This document shows, piece by piece, positions 1 through 9,992 of a DNA stretch of 64,000 bases (the stretch's first letter is position 1; every line of letters starts with the position of its first letter). This stretch comes from Alphaproteobacteria bacterium GWF2_58_20 (GTDB lineage: Bacteria > Pseudomonadota > Alphaproteobacteria > UBA1247): the NCBI GenBank assembly GCA_001768735.1, contig MEMB01000001.1, positions 124,001-188,000 on the forward strand, written 5' to 3'. The translations under genes were made by a program, and so were the position numbers. Below the pieces are notes generated by a model. The model was not told the origin of the DNA and did not search any database. It saw only the letters and a list, made by a program, of their open reading frames with translations.

Positions 1-49
1 GGTGTTTCCTTGGAAGAAGGTGGGAATGGAAAAAACATAACAGGTTTGC

Positions 50-904
50 CTATCTGTCTGCAATGCCTGCGCGGGCGCGGACGTCTGCGGGGCAAAGGCC
101 TTGCGCCCGCAGGTCGCGGATGGTGATGGCCCCATCGCGTTTGGAGAGTTTCTGTCCGTTTTCGTTGCACAGCAGGGGATGGTGGCGGTATTGCGGTGCA
201 TCATAACCCAGAAGGGCTTGCAGCAGGCGGTGCAGGTGGGTGGCCTCAAACAGGTCGTGTCCGCGGATGATGTGGGTGACGCCCTGCAAGGCATCATCCA
301 TGGTCACGCAGAGGTGATAGCTCATGGGAACGTCCTTGCGGGCCAGAATGGCATCGCCGAGGCGCGCAGGCATGGCCTTTTGCGGCCCTGCCTGCGCATC
401 GAGCCAGGAAAGCGGGCCGGTGATGGACAAGGCGCGGGCAACATTGATTCGCAGGGCATAGGGCTGGCCGTCTGCCATCCGTTGTGCAGCGTCTTCCGGA
501 GGTACGTTGCGGCAGGTGCCAGGGTAGGGCAGGGTTTCCCCCGCGTGAGGCGCAAATCCCATGCGGGAAATTTCGGTGGCAATGTCGCGCCTTGTGCAGA
601 AACAGGGATAAAGGACGCCCAAGGCACTGAGCCGGGCAAGACCGGCGGCATAATATGGCGCGTGTTCCGATTGTCTGCGCACCGGGGATTCCCACGAAAG
701 TCCCAGCCAGGCAAGATCCTCGAAAATGGCGGCCTCATATTCGGGACGGCAGCGGGAAGGATCAATGTTTTCCATGCGCAGCAGGAATTGTCCATTCAGG
801 TCCTGTGCGGTGCGGAAGGCGGTGAGTGCGGAATGGGCGTGCCCCAGATGCAGCCATCCTGTGGGGCTGGGGGCAAAACGGGTTGTCAGGTGCGATACAG
901 TCAT
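50..904 (-). CDS. gluQ: Glutamyl-Q tRNA(Asp) synthetase
   Basis: Attaches glutamate to the queuosine base at the wobble position of tRNA-Asp; it is a GluRS catalytic core without an anticodon-binding domain. With the chosen start the protein is 284 aa. The HIGH-like motif lies in RFAPSPTGWLHLGHA (residues 9-23) and the KMSKS-like motif is KLSKRD (252-257). The zinc site of the family is intact (C101, C103, Y127, C131). The frame could open at 940 or 916, but the start at 904 puts the HIGH motif at its usual distance from the N-terminus and leaves about 53 bp to the divergent esterase gene. No strong ribosome binding site decides between them. QueH, Tgt and QueA, which make the queuosine it modifies, lie just downstream. 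Confidence 0.92.
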   Translation of the reverse strand: MTVSHLTTRFAPSPTGWLHLGHAHSALTAFRTAQDLNGQFLLRMENIDPSRCRPEYEAAIFEDLAWLGLSWESPVRRQSEHAPYYAAGLARLSALGVLYPCFCTRRDIATEISRMGFAPHAGETLPYPGTCRNVPPEDAAQRMADGQPYALRINVARALSITGPLSWLDAQAGPQKAMPARLGDAILARKDVPMSYHLCVTMDDALQGVTHIIRGHDLFEATHLHRLLQALLGYDAPQYRHHPLLCNENGQKLSKRDGAITIRDLRAQGLCPADVRARAGIADR

Positions 905-957
905 GCCGGCATGCATAACACAATTGACAATGCGCGTCATCTGGGCAAGATGGCGTC

Positions 958-1623
958 ATGACACAGAGCCATATTCTACAGGGCCCCAGCGCCCCCCCGC
1001 TGTCTGGCGGCAAGGCCCGCCAGCTGGTGATCCTCATGCACGGGCTTGGTGCCGATGGTGCCGATCTCCTGTCGCTGGCCACGCACTGGGCGCAGATGCT
1101 GCCGCATGCTGCATTCCTTGCGCCCAACGGCATCGAGGAATGCGACATGGCGCCTTATGGCTACCAGTGGTTCAGCCTTCAGGACCGTTCCCCGGAACAT
1201 CTGCTGGCCGGGGTGCGCCGGGCGGAGCTTGTTGTGGGCGCTTATATCGACCACCAGCTGGCCCTGCATGGGCTGTCGGATGAACATCTGGCGCTGGTAG
1301 GGTTTTCGCAAGGCGGCATGATGGCGCTTCATCTGGGTTTGCATCGGCTCCACACCTGTGCGGGCGTTGTGTCGTTTTCGGGATTGCTGGTGGGAGGGCT
1401 TGACCTTCCGGCCACCATCAAGTCCCGTCCGCCGGCCCTTCTGCTGCATGGATCGGAGGATGATGTTGTTCCTGTGCAGAATCTTGGCAATGCCATGCAG
1501 GCCCTCAAGGCCGCTGGCGTTTTTGCCACAGGAATCACCCGACCCAATCTGGGGCATGCGATTGACATGGAAGGGATTGTGCGCGCCGGGGCTTTCCTGA
1601 AAAAGGCGTTTGGCGAAGGCTGA
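958..1623 (+). CDS. Carboxylesterase/phospholipase-type alpha/beta hydrolase
   Basis: A 221-aa cytoplasmic serine hydrolase of the Abhydrolase_2 (phospholipase/carboxylesterase, YpfH-like) family. Visible are the oxyanion-side HGLGADG (residues 28-34), the nucleophile elbow GFSQGG with S117, the acidic residue in HGSEDD (D168/D169) and the histidine in LGHAID (H200), so the triad is complete. No signal peptide. It is transcribed away from gluQ and ends 5 bp before the 3' end of the convergent queH. The true substrate cannot be read from sequence; short-chain esters or acyl-thioesters are usual for the family. Its position inside a queuosine gene block may be chance. Confidence 0.85.
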   Translation: MTQSHILQGPSAPPLSGGKARQLVILMHGLGADGADLLSLATHWAQMLPHAAFLAPNGIEECDMAPYGYQWFSLQDRSPEHLLAGVRRAELVVGAYIDHQLALHGLSDEHLALVGFSQGGMMALHLGLHRLHTCAGVVSFSGLLVGGLDLPATIKSRPPALLLHGSEDDVVPVQNLGNAMQALKAAGVFATGITRPNLGHAIDMEGIVRAGAFLKKAFGEG

Positions 1624-1628
1624 GAGCG

Positions 1629-2216
1629 TTATTTTTCTGCCGGCTTGCGGATGGAATGGATGCAGCCGCAGTAATTCTGGCGGTAGAATCCTTCTTCCCT
1701 TGCCACGGCATCGGCATTTTGCTGCCCGCCGCCCTTTCGGAAATCATGCAGCCAGTAGCGCAGCGGTGGATGTTTTTTGGCTACGGCTTCCGCGCAGGCA
1801 ATGATCTGCTCCCGGCTTTTGTAGCGGGAGAGGGAGAGCGTGGTGGCAAAACAGTCAAATCCGTGGGCCGCGGCGTAATCGGCCACAATTTCAAACCGCA
1901 TGGTAAAGCAGATGGTGCAGCGCGCGCCGCGTTCGGGCTCGGCTTCCAGGCCCTTGGTGCGCAGTGTCCATTCGTCTTCGTCCCCTTCCATCAGCACAAA
2001 GGGAATGCTGTGCTTTTCAAGGTAAGGCAGTAGGGCGGCCTTGCGGCGCTCATATTCGGCGCGCGGCTGGATGTTGGGGTTGCAGAAGGCCACGGCAAAC
2101 TCAATCCCTGCCTCCTTGAGGTCGCGGATAATCGCTCCGGAGCAGGGCGCGCAGCACACGTGCAGCAAAAGGCGTTGGCAGCCCTTCGGGAGTTCAGGCT
2201 TCGGTTGCGGGTTCAT
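1629..2216 (-). CDS. queH: Epoxyqueuosine reductase QueH
   Basis: Catalyses the last step of queuosine synthesis, reduction of epoxyqueuosine in tRNA; QueH (DUF208) is the non-homologous replacement for the cobalamin-dependent QueG. With the start at 2216 it is 195 aa. It has the adjacent cysteine pair in HVCCAPCSG (C21, C22), ARCTIC (C100, C103) and NYCGC (C183, C185), which together carry the Fe-S cluster and redox site in this family. The start lies 23 nt inside the end of tgt, so the two are probably translationally coupled; a start at 2249 is possible but gives an unusual N-terminal tail. Confidence 0.9.
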   Translation of the reverse strand: MNPQPKPELPKGCQRLLLHVCCAPCSGAIIRDLKEAGIEFAVAFCNPNIQPRAEYERRKAALLPYLEKHSIPFVLMEGDEDEWTLRTKGLEAEPERGARCTICFTMRFEIVADYAAAHGFDCFATTLSLSRYKSREQIIACAEAVAKKHPPLRYWLHDFRKGGGQQNADAVAREEGFYRQNYCGCIHSIRKPAEK

Positions 2217-3324
2217 GGGCTGTCTCGCGGGCCAGGAAATCGTGTGCAAAATTTGTGTAGCGGTTTTCCTCGATGGCTTGGCGGATATCCGCCATCAGGC
2301 GCTGGTAATGGCGGATGTTGTGCCATGTCAGCAGCATGCAGCCAAGGATTTCCCTGGCCTTGAAGAGATGGTGCAGGTAGGCGCGTGAATGGCGCGTACA
2401 GGCCGGGCAGTCGCATGTGTCGTCGAGCGGTCGGGGATCCGCCTTGTGACAGGCATTGTTGATGTTGAGCGTGCCGCCGGGAATGAAAGCCTGGCCGGTG
2501 CGTCCGCTGCGGGTGGGCATGACGCAGTCGAACATGTCGATTCCGCGCAGGACGGAGCCGACAATGTCGGATGGGGTGCCTACCCCCATGAGGTAGCGGG
2601 GTTTGTCCTGCGGCAAAAGGCCTGGCGCATAGTCCAGCACCTCGAACATGGCTTCCTGGCCTTCGCCCACGGCAAGCCCGCCCACGGCGTAGCCGTTGAA
2701 GCCGGTTCTGGTGAGGGCGGCGGCGGATTCCTCACGCAAGTCGCGGAACACGGAGCCCTGCATGATGCCGAAGATGCCGTAGCCCTCACGGGCAACAAAC
2801 GCATCGCGTGAACGCTGCGCCCAGCGCATGGACATGCGCATGGAGTCTGCGGCCTGCTCATATGTGGCGGGGAAGGGGGTGCATTCATCAAACGCCATGG
2901 TGATGGTGGAATCCAGCAGGTGCTGGATTTCCATGGAGCGTTCGGGCGTGAGGTGGATGGTGTCGCCATCGAGATGTGACTGGAAGGTGACGCCCTCCTC
3001 GGTGATCTTGCGGAGCTTGGACAGCGACATGACCTGAAAGCCGCCAGAATCGGTGAGGATGGGGCCGGGCCAGTCCATGAATTTGTGCAGGCCGCCCAGT
3101 GCCGCCACCTGTCCCGCGCCGGGGCGCAGCATGAGGTGATATGTGTTGCCGAGGATGATCTGGGCACCAGTGGCGCGCACCGAATCCGGCATCATGGCCT
3201 TGACGGTGCCAACTGTTCCCACCGGCATGAAAACCGGGGTTTCAATGGGGCCGTGGGCGGTGTCGAGACGGCCACGGCGGGCCTTGCCATCGGTGGTTTT
3301 GAGGGTAAAGGAAAACGGGGTCAT
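2194..3324 (-). CDS. tgt: tRNA-guanine transglycosylase
   Basis: Exchanges G34 of GUN-anticodon tRNAs for the queuosine precursor preQ1. 376 aa, the usual bacterial length. The catalytic base region is TDSGGFQ (D92), the nucleophile is in [13 protein letters not shown] (D266), and the zinc ligands are CDCPAC (C304, C306, C309) with H335. It overlaps the stop of queA by 4 nt (ATGA) and runs into queH, giving a tight queA-tgt-queH operon. Confidence 0.97.
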   Translation of the reverse strand: MTPFSFTLKTTDGKARRGRLDTAHGPIETPVFMPVGTVGTVKAMMPDSVRATGAQIILGNTYHLMLRPGAGQVAALGGLHKFMDWPGPILTDSGGFQVMSLSKLRKITEEGVTFQSHLDGDTIHLTPERSMEIQHLLDSTITMAFDECTPFPATYEQAADSMRMSMRWAQRSRDAFVAREGYGIFGIMQGSVFRDLREESAAALTRTGFNGYAVGGLAVGEGQEAMFEVLDYAPGLLPQDKPRYLMGVGTPSDIVGSVLRGIDMFDCVMPTRSGRTGQAFIPGGTLNINNACHKADPRPLDDTCDCPACTRHSRAYLHHLFKAREILGCMLLTWHNIRHYQRLMADIRQAIEENRYTNFAHDFLARETAHEPATEA

Positions 3325-4358
3325 GTTGTGCGCCTCAGGAAACAGGCATCGCCATAGGAATAGAAACGGTAGTGGTTTTCAATCGCGTGTGCGTAGGCGT
3401 CCTTCATGCGATCGGTGCCGGCAAAGGCACACACCAGCATGAACAGGGTGGAACGTGGCAGGTGGAAATTGGTCATGATGGCGTCCGCGCCACGGAATGT
3501 GTGGCCGGGGGTGATGAAAATGTCTGTGTCGCCGCAAAAAGGACGCACCACATTATCCTCGCCGGTTGCTGTTTCGAGCAAACGCAGGGCGGTGGTGCCC
3601 ACAGCGACAAGCCGCCCGCCTCCCTGGCGTATGGCATTCAGGGCATCGGCGGTGGTTTGGGAAAGTTCGCCATATTCGCTGTGCATGCGGTGATCCTGGG
3701 TATCTTCCACCTTGACCGGCAGGAAAGTCCCCGCCCCCACATGCAGGGTCAGCCGGATGATGCGCACGCCAAGCCCCGCAATGCGGTCATAAAGTTCAGG
3801 GGTGAAATGCAGTCCGGCCGTGGGGGCGGCAACAGCGCCGGGTCTTGCCGCAAACATGGTCTGGTAATCGTTGCGGTCAGAGTCGCGCGGGCCTTCCTTG
3901 CGGGCAATGTAGGGTGGCAGCGGCATGGCGCCATATTCTTCCAAAGCGGCAAGAAGTTCACCCTCCGGCATTTCAAAATCGAGCAGGACGCCATCATGAT
4001 CATTTTTTTCCACCACGCGGGCGGCGAGGGTATCCTCAAAAATTACCGTGTCAGCGGGGCGCAGGCGTTTGCCGGGTTTGGCGAATGCCCACCATGCCCC
4101 GTTTCCGGCATTCTTGTGCAGGGTGGCTTCGATATGGGCTTCCCCACGCTTGCCGAACAGGCGGGTGGGAATGACGCGGGTATCATTGACCACCAAGGCA
4201 TCTCCGGCAGAAAGAAGCAGTGGCAGGTCGCGGATGAGGCGGTCATGAAACGGCCCGTTCTGCGGCACGTCGAGCAGGCGCGCGGAATCGCGCGGAGTGG
4301 CGGGTTCCGTGGCAATCAATCCCTCAGGCAGGGTGAAATCGAAAAGGTCAACTTTCAT
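3321..4358 (-). CDS. queA: S-adenosylmethionine:tRNA ribosyltransferase-isomerase
   Basis: Transfers and isomerises the ribosyl part of S-adenosylmethionine onto preQ1 in tRNA to give epoxyqueuosine. From the start at 4358 ([13 protein letters not shown]) it is 345 aa and matches the family along its length, including [16 protein letters not shown], the PTAGLHFT block and the C-terminal [14 protein letters not shown] block. The frame is open up to 4406, but the extra 16 residues do not look like QueA. First gene of the queA-tgt-queH operon. Confidence 0.95.
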   Translation of the reverse strand: MKVDLFDFTLPEGLIATEPATPRDSARLLDVPQNGPFHDRLIRDLPLLLSAGDALVVNDTRVIPTRLFGKRGEAHIEATLHKNAGNGAWWAFAKPGKRLRPADTVIFEDTLAARVVEKNDHDGVLLDFEMPEGELLAALEEYGAMPLPPYIARKEGPRDSDRNDYQTMFAARPGAVAAPTAGLHFTPELYDRIAGLGVRIIRLTLHVGAGTFLPVKVEDTQDHRMHSEYGELSQTTADALNAIRQGGGRLVAVGTTALRLLETATGEDNVVRPFCGDTDIFITPGHTFRGADAIMTNFHLPRSTLFMLVCAFAGTDRMKDAYAHAIENHYRFYSYGDACFLRRTT

Positions 4359-4449
4359 GGTCTGCGGCATAGCATGGCCGGGGCCCTTCGTCGAGAAAAA
4401 AGGCATTTGTCATGTTTGGGGAGATGATCTTTGCAACAGGAAGTTCCCG

Positions 4450-4490
4450 AAAAAAAAGAGCTGAAAACCGTAACCGGTTTCAGCTCTTGA
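4450..4490 (-). terminator. Rho-independent terminator after irr
   Basis: Arms AAGAGCTGAAA (4456-4466) and TTTCAGCTCTT (4478-4488) form a hairpin. On the minus strand it is followed by a run of eight or more T, ending the irr transcript before queA. Confidence 0.85.
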
Positions 4491-4525
4491 GGGGAAAAGG
4501 CCATAGGGAGAAATAGGGATGGGCT

Positions 4526-4936
4526 TTATTCGAGGGTGATCATGACCCCGATACTGCTGACCCTGGTTCCCGAGGGCAGGTCGGGAAGCTTTTCAAAGCG
4601 GATGGCTTGTTCAGGGATGTCAATGAGGGTTCCCGCATCCGGAATATGGAAATGATGGTGGTTATCCGTATTGGTATCAAACCATGCCCGTCCGTCCCCG
4701 AGGCTGACTTGCCCCAGCAGTCCGGCATTCTGGAATTGGTGCAGGGTGTTGTAGATGGTGGCGAGGGAAACGCGGATGCGGTTCCGTGAGGCTTCATCAT
4801 AGAGCTGTTCGGCACAGACATGACGAGGCCCGTTTTCAAACAGGAGCTTGTAAAGTGCCAGGCGCTGGCGGGTGGGCCTCAACCCGGAATTTTTTAGGAT
4901 ATCAATCGTATTCGAATAAGTACGGGTCCTATTCAT
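4526..4936 (-). CDS. irr: Irr-type iron response regulator (Fur superfamily)
   Basis: A 136-aa winged-helix regulator of the Fur superfamily. The DNA-binding half reads GLRPTRQRLALYKLLF and VSLATIYNTLHQF. The metal/heme site is a histidine cluster, NHHHFHI (H93-95, H97), as in the Irr branch rather than in classical Fur. In alphaproteobacteria Irr controls heme and iron genes and is itself regulated by heme. It lacks the N-terminal heme-regulatory Cys-Pro motif seen in Bradyrhizobium Irr. I prefer the start at 4936 (MNRTRTY); the frame is open 10 residues further. A strong terminator follows. The neighbouring flavoprotein gene 106 bp upstream may be independent. Confidence 0.85.
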   Translation of the reverse strand: MNRTRTYSNTIDILKNSGLRPTRQRLALYKLLFENGPRHVCAEQLYDEASRNRIRVSLATIYNTLHQFQNAGLLGQVSLGDGRAWFDTNTDNHHHFHIPDAGTLIDIPEQAIRFEKLPDLPSGTRVSSIGVMITLE

Positions 4937-5042
4937 AAGTCTTCCCCGGAGTTTTGAAGGGTTCAATCACGGGGATGGTATAATGTTATGCCGTAGTGCG
5001 CAAGCCTTATTAAAGATTTCACATTTTATACAACGCACGCAA

Positions 5043-6437
5043 TCAATCGCCGGATTCTATCCTGGAGACCAATTGCGCGACTGTTGGAATGAAGCCATTT
5101 GCATAAAAAGGATCCTGTGCAAATTTGTAGGCGTGATGGCCTGCAAACATCAGCTGGTTTTCGGTGTCGTCGGTATGGGCAATGGCCTGAAGGGTTTTCT
5201 GGATGCAGTAGGAACGGGGATCCGGCAGGCGGCCCGTTGTTCCTTTGTCCCCCTGTGACCAGCTGGAAAAAAGGCAGGCAGACAGGCAACCGATGCAGGC
5301 GGCCTGATCGGAACGGATCATTGCGGCACGTTCCGGAGTCACAAAAACAAGGGTGGTGTCCGGTGTGCGCATGGCGGTGGTAAAGCCCTGGCGCATCCAG
5401 TTTTCGGCGTGGGCCTTATCCTCTTCGGAGACAAAGACCGCATTGCCGGCAGACAGTTCAAGACGATGGCAGAGGGCACCCGCCTCGTTCGGGGAAAAGG
5501 TCACCTGACGGGCGGAACGATCATAGAGTTCCTGAAGGAAGTCGTTGCGCACGGCAGAAGAATAAAAGCCGGTAGGGCTGAAACGGTTGAGGGAGACATC
5601 GCCCGGCTTCAGGGTCAGGAGACGTTTTTTCCATGCCATGGGGATGGGGCTTTCCTGCGTGAGCAGGGGCCTTGTGCCAAACTGGAAACCAATGGGGCCA
5701 AGATCCGGGTTGCCAATCCAGTCCTGCCAGTCGCGCAGGAACCAGAGACCGCCCGCCACGATGATGGGAACCTGGCCGAGGCCGAGTTCGCGCATGACCC
5801 GGCGCAGCTCAATGACGCGCGGCATGGGGGATTGGGGGTCGTTCGGGCTTTCGGTGTTGGACAGGCCATTATGGCCGCCAGCCAGCCATGGGTCTTCATA
5901 AACAACGCTTCCCAGCCATTCATGAACCTTGTTGTAGGCGCGCTTCCACAGGGCATTGAAAGCCCGGGCGGAGGAAACGATGGGATGGAAGTAAACGCCG
6001 TGTGCGGCGCAGATTTCCCCCAGCTGGTAAGGCATGCCGGCACCACAGGTGATGCCATGGATTTTGCCCTTGGCGCCTTCAAGAATGCCCTTGAGGATGG
6101 TGGTGGATCCGCCCATTTCCCACAGGATGTTCATGTGGATGCGCCCTTGTCCACACGCGCGTTCAAAAGCGATGCGGGCTTGGGAAATGCCGCCTTCGAT
6201 GGCGTGGGCAATCAGTTCTGCCTGCCTTTCGCGGCGGGTCTTGCCCTTGTATTCCTTTTCCATCACCGTGCCATCAATATTGAAGATGTCGGCGTTGACG
6301 CCGGAAAAAGTCCCAACGCCTCCTGCGGCTGCCCAAGCGCCGGAACTGGCACCATCGGAGGCAGCAATACCTTTCCCGCCCTCAATGAGGGGCAGGACTT
6401 CACGGCCGGAGATAAGCAGGGGATTGAGAGCTTTCAC
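5043..6437 (-). CDS. Nitronate monooxygenase-like flavoprotein with Cys-rich C-terminus
   Basis: 464 aa, an NMO/2-nitropropane dioxygenase-type TIM barrel: GITCGAGMPYQLGE near 128-141, VPIIVAGG with FMN-phosphate-binding character near 223-230, and FGTRPLLTQES near 253-263. The protein is longer than single-domain NMO and resembles the PfaD-like branch in its central region. The tail holds four cysteines spaced C-x2-C-x3-C-x22-C (C381, C384, C388, C411), which is unusual for NMO. Cytoplasmic, no signal peptide. The physiological substrate is unknown; assignment as nitronate monooxygenase is by fold only. Confidence 0.75.
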   Translation of the reverse strand: MKALNPLLISGREVLPLIEGGKGIAASDGASSGAWAAAGGVGTFSGVNADIFNIDGTVMEKEYKGKTRRERQAELIAHAIEGGISQARIAFERACGQGRIHMNILWEMGGSTTILKGILEGAKGKIHGITCGAGMPYQLGEICAAHGVYFHPIVSSARAFNALWKRAYNKVHEWLGSVVYEDPWLAGGHNGLSNTESPNDPQSPMPRVIELRRVMRELGLGQVPIIVAGGLWFLRDWQDWIGNPDLGPIGFQFGTRPLLTQESPIPMAWKKRLLTLKPGDVSLNRFSPTGFYSSAVRNDFLQELYDRSARQVTFSPNEAGALCHRLELSAGNAVFVSEEDKAHAENWMRQGFTTAMRTPDTTLVFVTPERAAMIRSDQAACIGCLSACLFSSWSQGDKGTTGRLPDPRSYCIQKTLQAIAHTDDTENQLMFAGHHAYKFAQDPFYANGFIPTVAQLVSRIESGD

Positions 6438-6490
6438 AGGATCCTCGCGGAAAACATGAAAAAGGGAACGGGAATGCAGGTGTCAGGGCT

Positions 6491-6543
6491 TGAAAAAAGA
6501 TGTACCTCCCGGCCCCCGGAAAAGCCGGGAACCGGGAAGGTAC
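6491..6543 (-). terminator. Terminator of the rimP-pnp operon
   Basis: A long GC-rich hairpin with arms from GTACCTCCCGGCCCCCGG (6502-6519) and a near-complementary partner ending at 6543. On the minus strand it is followed by CTTTTTTC (6491-6498). It lies 13 bp past the pnp stop. Confidence 0.8.
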
Positions 6544-6555
6544 GGGAAGGCACGC

Positions 6556-8670
6556 TTATTCTTTGTTCTGGCTGATTTCCTGGCCAGTTTCCTGGTCAAC
6601 GGACTTCATGGAAAGCTTGACCTTGCCGCGATCATCAAAGCCGATGACCTTGACCTTGACGGTCTGGCCAACGGTGAGGATGTCGGACACCTTTTCCACA
6701 CGGCGCGGAAGAATTTCCGAGATGTGGACAAGGCCGTCGCGGTTGCCAAGGAAGTTCACGAAGGCGCCGAAATCGACAACCTTGACCACCTTGCCATTGT
6801 AGATGACGCCGAGTTCCGGTTCCGCAACAATGCCCTTGATCCATTCAATGGCACGCTCTGCAGCGGCAGAATCGGTGGATGACACTTGCACAGTGCCTTC
6901 ATCGTCGATGTTCACCTTGGCCCCCGTCACTTCCGTGATTTCACGGATGACCTTGCCACCAGTGCCAATGACGTCACGGATCTTGTCCTTGGGAACGGAG
7001 AAGACCGTGATGCGGGGCGCATGGTCGCTGACTTCCTCGCGGGATCCGGTGATGGCCTTGGCCATTTCGCCCAGGATGTGCAGGCGACCGTCCTTGGCCT
7101 GGGCCAGGGCGTTCTTCATGATCTCCTCGGTGATCGAGGTGATCTTGATGTCCATCTGCAGGGCGGTAATGCCATGTTCGGTGCCGGCAACCTTGAAATC
7201 CATGTCGCCGAGATGGTCTTCATCGCCCATGATGTCCGAAAGGATGGCGTATTTCTCGCCTTCCTTGATCAGGCCCATGGCAATGCCGGCCACAGGCTTG
7301 GCCAGCGGAACGCCGGCATCCATGAGCGACAGGGAAGACCCGCACACGGTGGCCATCGAAGAGGAACCATTGGATTCCGTGATTTCGGACACGATGCGGA
7401 CGGTGTAGGGGAAAGCGTCCTTGGTGGGCATCATCGGGTGGATGGCGCGCCAGGCCAGCTTGCCATGGCCGATTTCGCGGCGGCCCGGAGAGCCAATGCG
7501 GCCCACTTCGCCCACCGAGAACGGCGGGAAGTTGTAGTGCAGCAGGAAGTTCTGGCGATATTCGCCTTCCAGGGCGTCGATGATCTGCGAGTCCTGGCTG
7601 GTTCCCAGGGTGCTGACCACGAGGGCCTGCGTTTCACCGCGGGTAAACAGGGCAGAACCATGGGCGCGGGGCAGGATGCCAACTTCCGCCACGATGGGGC
7701 GGATGGTCTTGGTATCGCGTCCATCGATGCGCATGCCGGTGTTGAGGATGTTGCCACGCACCAGGTCATATTCGAGCTTGCCAAAGTTTTCGGAAATGGC
7801 AAAGGCCGAGAATTCGCCTTCCAGGGCTGCAATGGCCTTCTTGCGGGCTTCGTTGATCTTGCCATGGCGGATCTGTTTCTTGGGTTCGCTGTAGGCGGCC
7901 TTGAGGTCTTCAAGGACAATGTCCTTAAGGCGGGCCGAGAGCGTATCCAGATTGTGGGCCGGGACGGGCATGTCCCACGGATCCTTGGCGCACATTTCAG
8001 CAAGGTCGATAATGGCCTGGATGACGGGCTGGAATGCATTCCAGCCAATCATGACGGCTTCAAGCATGACGTCTTCCGGAAGTTCCTTGGCTTCCGATTC
8101 CACCATCAGGACGCCTTCCTGGGTGCCGGCGACCACGAGGTCGAGCTCAACACCGGATTCCAGCTCATTGATGGTTGGGTTGACAATGAACTTGCCATCC
8201 TTGCGGACAATGCGTGCGCCACCCACCGGGCCCATGAAGGGCAGGCCGGAGATGGTGATGGCCGCCGAAGCGCCGATCAGGGCGATGACATCGGGATCAT
8301 TTTCAAAATCGTGGCTGAGGACGGTGCAGATGACCTGGGTCTCATTGCGGAAACCGTCCACGAAAAGGGGGCGGATCGGACGGTCGATCAGGCGGGAAAT
8401 CAGGGTTTCCCGTTCGCTGGAGCGTCCTTCACGCTTGAAAAAGCCACCCGGGATCTTGCCGGCGGCAAAGGTTTTTTCCTGGTAATTCACGGTGAGGGGG
8501 AAGAAATCCCCATCCGGGCGGGCGCTTTTGGCCGCCACGACAGTGCAGAGCAGCTTGGTTTCGCCATAAGTGACCAGAACGGCCCCATCGGCCTGGCGGG
8601 CAATCTTCCCCGTTTCCAGGATGAGCGGGCGACCGGCCCATTCGATTTCCTTGCGGAAAATATTGAACAT
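6556..8670 (-). CDS. pnp: Polyribonucleotide nucleotidyltransferase (PNPase)
   Basis: Phosphorolytic 3'-5' exoribonuclease of the degradosome. 704 aa, full family length: two RNase PH domains separated by an all-alpha linker (the first with [22 protein letters not shown] near 77-98), a KH domain ([13 protein letters not shown] near 560) and a C-terminal S1 domain ([22 protein letters not shown]). A ribosome binding site AAGGA precedes the ATG at 8670. It is the last gene of a run from rimP and is separated from rpsO by a conserved-type hairpin. Confidence 0.98.
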   Translation of the reverse strand: MFNIFRKEIEWAGRPLILETGKIARQADGAVLVTYGETKLLCTVVAAKSARPDGDFFPLTVNYQEKTFAAGKIPGGFFKREGRSSERETLISRLIDRPIRPLFVDGFRNETQVICTVLSHDFENDPDVIALIGASAAITISGLPFMGPVGGARIVRKDGKFIVNPTINELESGVELDLVVAGTQEGVLMVESEAKELPEDVMLEAVMIGWNAFQPVIQAIIDLAEMCAKDPWDMPVPAHNLDTLSARLKDIVLEDLKAAYSEPKKQIRHGKINEARKKAIAALEGEFSAFAISENFGKLEYDLVRGNILNTGMRIDGRDTKTIRPIVAEVGILPRAHGSALFTRGETQALVVSTLGTSQDSQIIDALEGEYRQNFLLHYNFPPFSVGEVGRIGSPGRREIGHGKLAWRAIHPMMPTKDAFPYTVRIVSEITESNGSSSMATVCGSSLSLMDAGVPLAKPVAGIAMGLIKEGEKYAILSDIMGDEDHLGDMDFKVAGTEHGITALQMDIKITSITEEIMKNALAQAKDGRLHILGEMAKAITGSREEVSDHAPRITVFSVPKDKIRDVIGTGGKVIREITEVTGAKVNIDDEGTVQVSSTDSAAAERAIEWIKGIVAEPELGVIYNGKVVKVVDFGAFVNFLGNRDGLVHISEILPRRVEKVSDILTVGQTVKVKVIGFDDRGKVKLSMKSVDQETGQEISQNKE

Positions 8671-8723
8671 TAAAACATTCCTTCTTTCATTTGCGGATTT
8701 GCCGGACGCAGGAAAGCGCCAGC

Positions 8724-8758
8724 ACCGCGGGATTCCGCCCCATGCGGGATCCCGCGGT
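8724..8758 (-). promoter_or_regulatory. rpsO-pnp intergenic hairpin
   Basis: An inverted repeat ACCGCGGGAT ... ATCCCGCGGT with extra pairing inside, in the 101-bp gap between rpsO and pnp. On the minus strand it has no T run, so it is more likely an RNase III-type processing or mRNA-stability element, as at the same place in E. coli, than a terminator. Confidence 0.55.
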
Positions 8759-8771
8759 CTTGGGGTGGTGT

Positions 8772-9041
8772 TTAGCGACGCAGGCCGAGACGCTTGATCA
8801 GCTCTTCATAGCTGGCGACCGACTTGGCCTTGAGATAATCGAGCAAACGGCGGCGCTGGCCAACCATGATCAGCAGTCCACGACGGCTGTGAACGTCTTT
8901 CGCGTGGGTGGACAGATGCTGGGTCAGGTTGTTGATCCGTTCGGTCAGGACGGCAATCTGGACTTCCGGTGAACCGGTATCGCCCTCTTTGCGGGCGAAG
9001 TCCTTGATGACTTCCTGTTTGCGTTCTGAGGTAATCGACAT
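8772..9041 (-). CDS. rpsO: 30S ribosomal protein S15
   Basis: 89 aa, the exact family length; binds 16S rRNA helices 20-22 early in assembly. Diagnostic stretches are [17 protein letters not shown] and [25 protein letters not shown]. It has a strong ribosome binding site (GGAAGGAG, 8 nt before the ATG). Placed between truB and pnp as in most proteobacteria. Confidence 0.98.
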   Translation of the reverse strand: MSITSERKQEVIKDFARKEGDTGSPEVQIAVLTERINNLTQHLSTHAKDVHSRRGLLIMVGQRRRLLDYLKAKSVASYEELIKRLGLRR

Positions 9042-9068
9042 CGTGTACTCCTTCCAAAAAAGTTGTTT

Positions 9069-9992
9069 TTACAAGTTGAAGCCGCGCACAGACCGCAGGA
9101 CGTTGCCGGAGATGGCTCCAAGAGCCACCAGACGGCCTTCCGAATAAACAGCAACTTCTCCGTTTCCCGTGATTTCGCTCCGCCCGGAAGGGGTGAGCAG
9201 GTCGCGGTGAGCAACGGTCAGCAATACTGTTTGCCCGTGCCTGAGCCTCCACGCTTCCTGCCTTGTTGCGGCCAGCGCCGGGATGTCGTCCAGCGCGGTC
9301 TCAATGGGCAGGAGGTAATTTGCCAGCACTTCGCTTGATTCGTGCGAAGTGAAAGCATCCCACCCCATAGCATGGGTGAGGGAGAAATGTCCAACCCTCT
9401 TTCTGCGCAGGGCGGAGATGTATCCAGCACAGCCAAGGGCGCTGGAAATGTCATGTCCAAGGGAACGGACATAAAAACCCTTGCCCGATGTGACTTCGAA
9501 ACGGGCTTCGTCTGCGCTGGGCATGTCCACGAGGCGCAGGTCATGCACCAGGACTGTTCGCGCGGCAAGTTTCACGTCCTGTCCGGCGCGGGCCAGCGCA
9601 TAGGCCCGCTTGCCATCCACCTTGATGGCGGAATAGGCGGGAGGTACCTGTTGGATTTCACCAATAAAGCGGGGGAGGATGGAAAGAATGTCTTCTTCCG
9701 TGGGACGTTTGGGGCTGGTTTCACACACGTCGCCTTCAAAATCGTCGGTGGTGCGGAATTCGCCCCAGCGGATGGTGAAGGCATAATCCTTGCTGCCAGT
9801 CTGCGCATAGGCCACGGTCTTGGTGGCTTCCCCAAGGGCAATGGGCAAAACGCCGCTCGCCAGGGGATCAAGGGTTCCCGCATGGCCGCAGCCCTTGATG
9901 CCAAGGTGCCGCCGCACACCGCCAACCACCTGGTTCGATGTCATGCCAAGGGGTTTGTCGATGATGAGCCACCCGCTGGGAGAGGTGTTCAT
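9069..9992 (-). CDS. truB: tRNA pseudouridine(55) synthase
   Basis: Makes pseudouridine-55 in the T-loop of tRNAs. 307 aa. The catalytic motif is GHAGTLDPLASGVL (Asp in TLDPLA, near residue 42); KGFYVRSLGHD further on is the typical RNA-binding strand. Its start codon overlaps the rbfA stop by 4 nt (ATGA). Confidence 0.97.
   Translation of the reverse strand: MNTSPSGWLIIDKPLGMTSNQVVGGVRRHLGIKGCGHAGTLDPLASGVLPIALGEATKTVAYAQTGSKDYAFTIRWGEFRTTDDFEGDVCETSPKRPTEEDILSILPRFIGEIQQVPPAYSAIKVDGKRAYALARAGQDVKLAARTVLVHDLRLVDMPSADEARFEVTSGKGFYVRSLGHDISSALGCAGYISALRRKRVGHFSLTHAMGWDAFTSHESSEVLANYLLPIETALDDIPALAATRQEAWRLRHGQTVLLTVAHRDLLTPSGRSEITGNGEVAVYSEGRLVALGAISGNVLRSVRGFNL

Noticed and set aside
6886..8673. 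Plus-strand frame of 595 aa over pnp
   Set aside because: Antisense shadow of PNPase created by GC-rich third positions; composition His/Gly/Asp-rich and no family.
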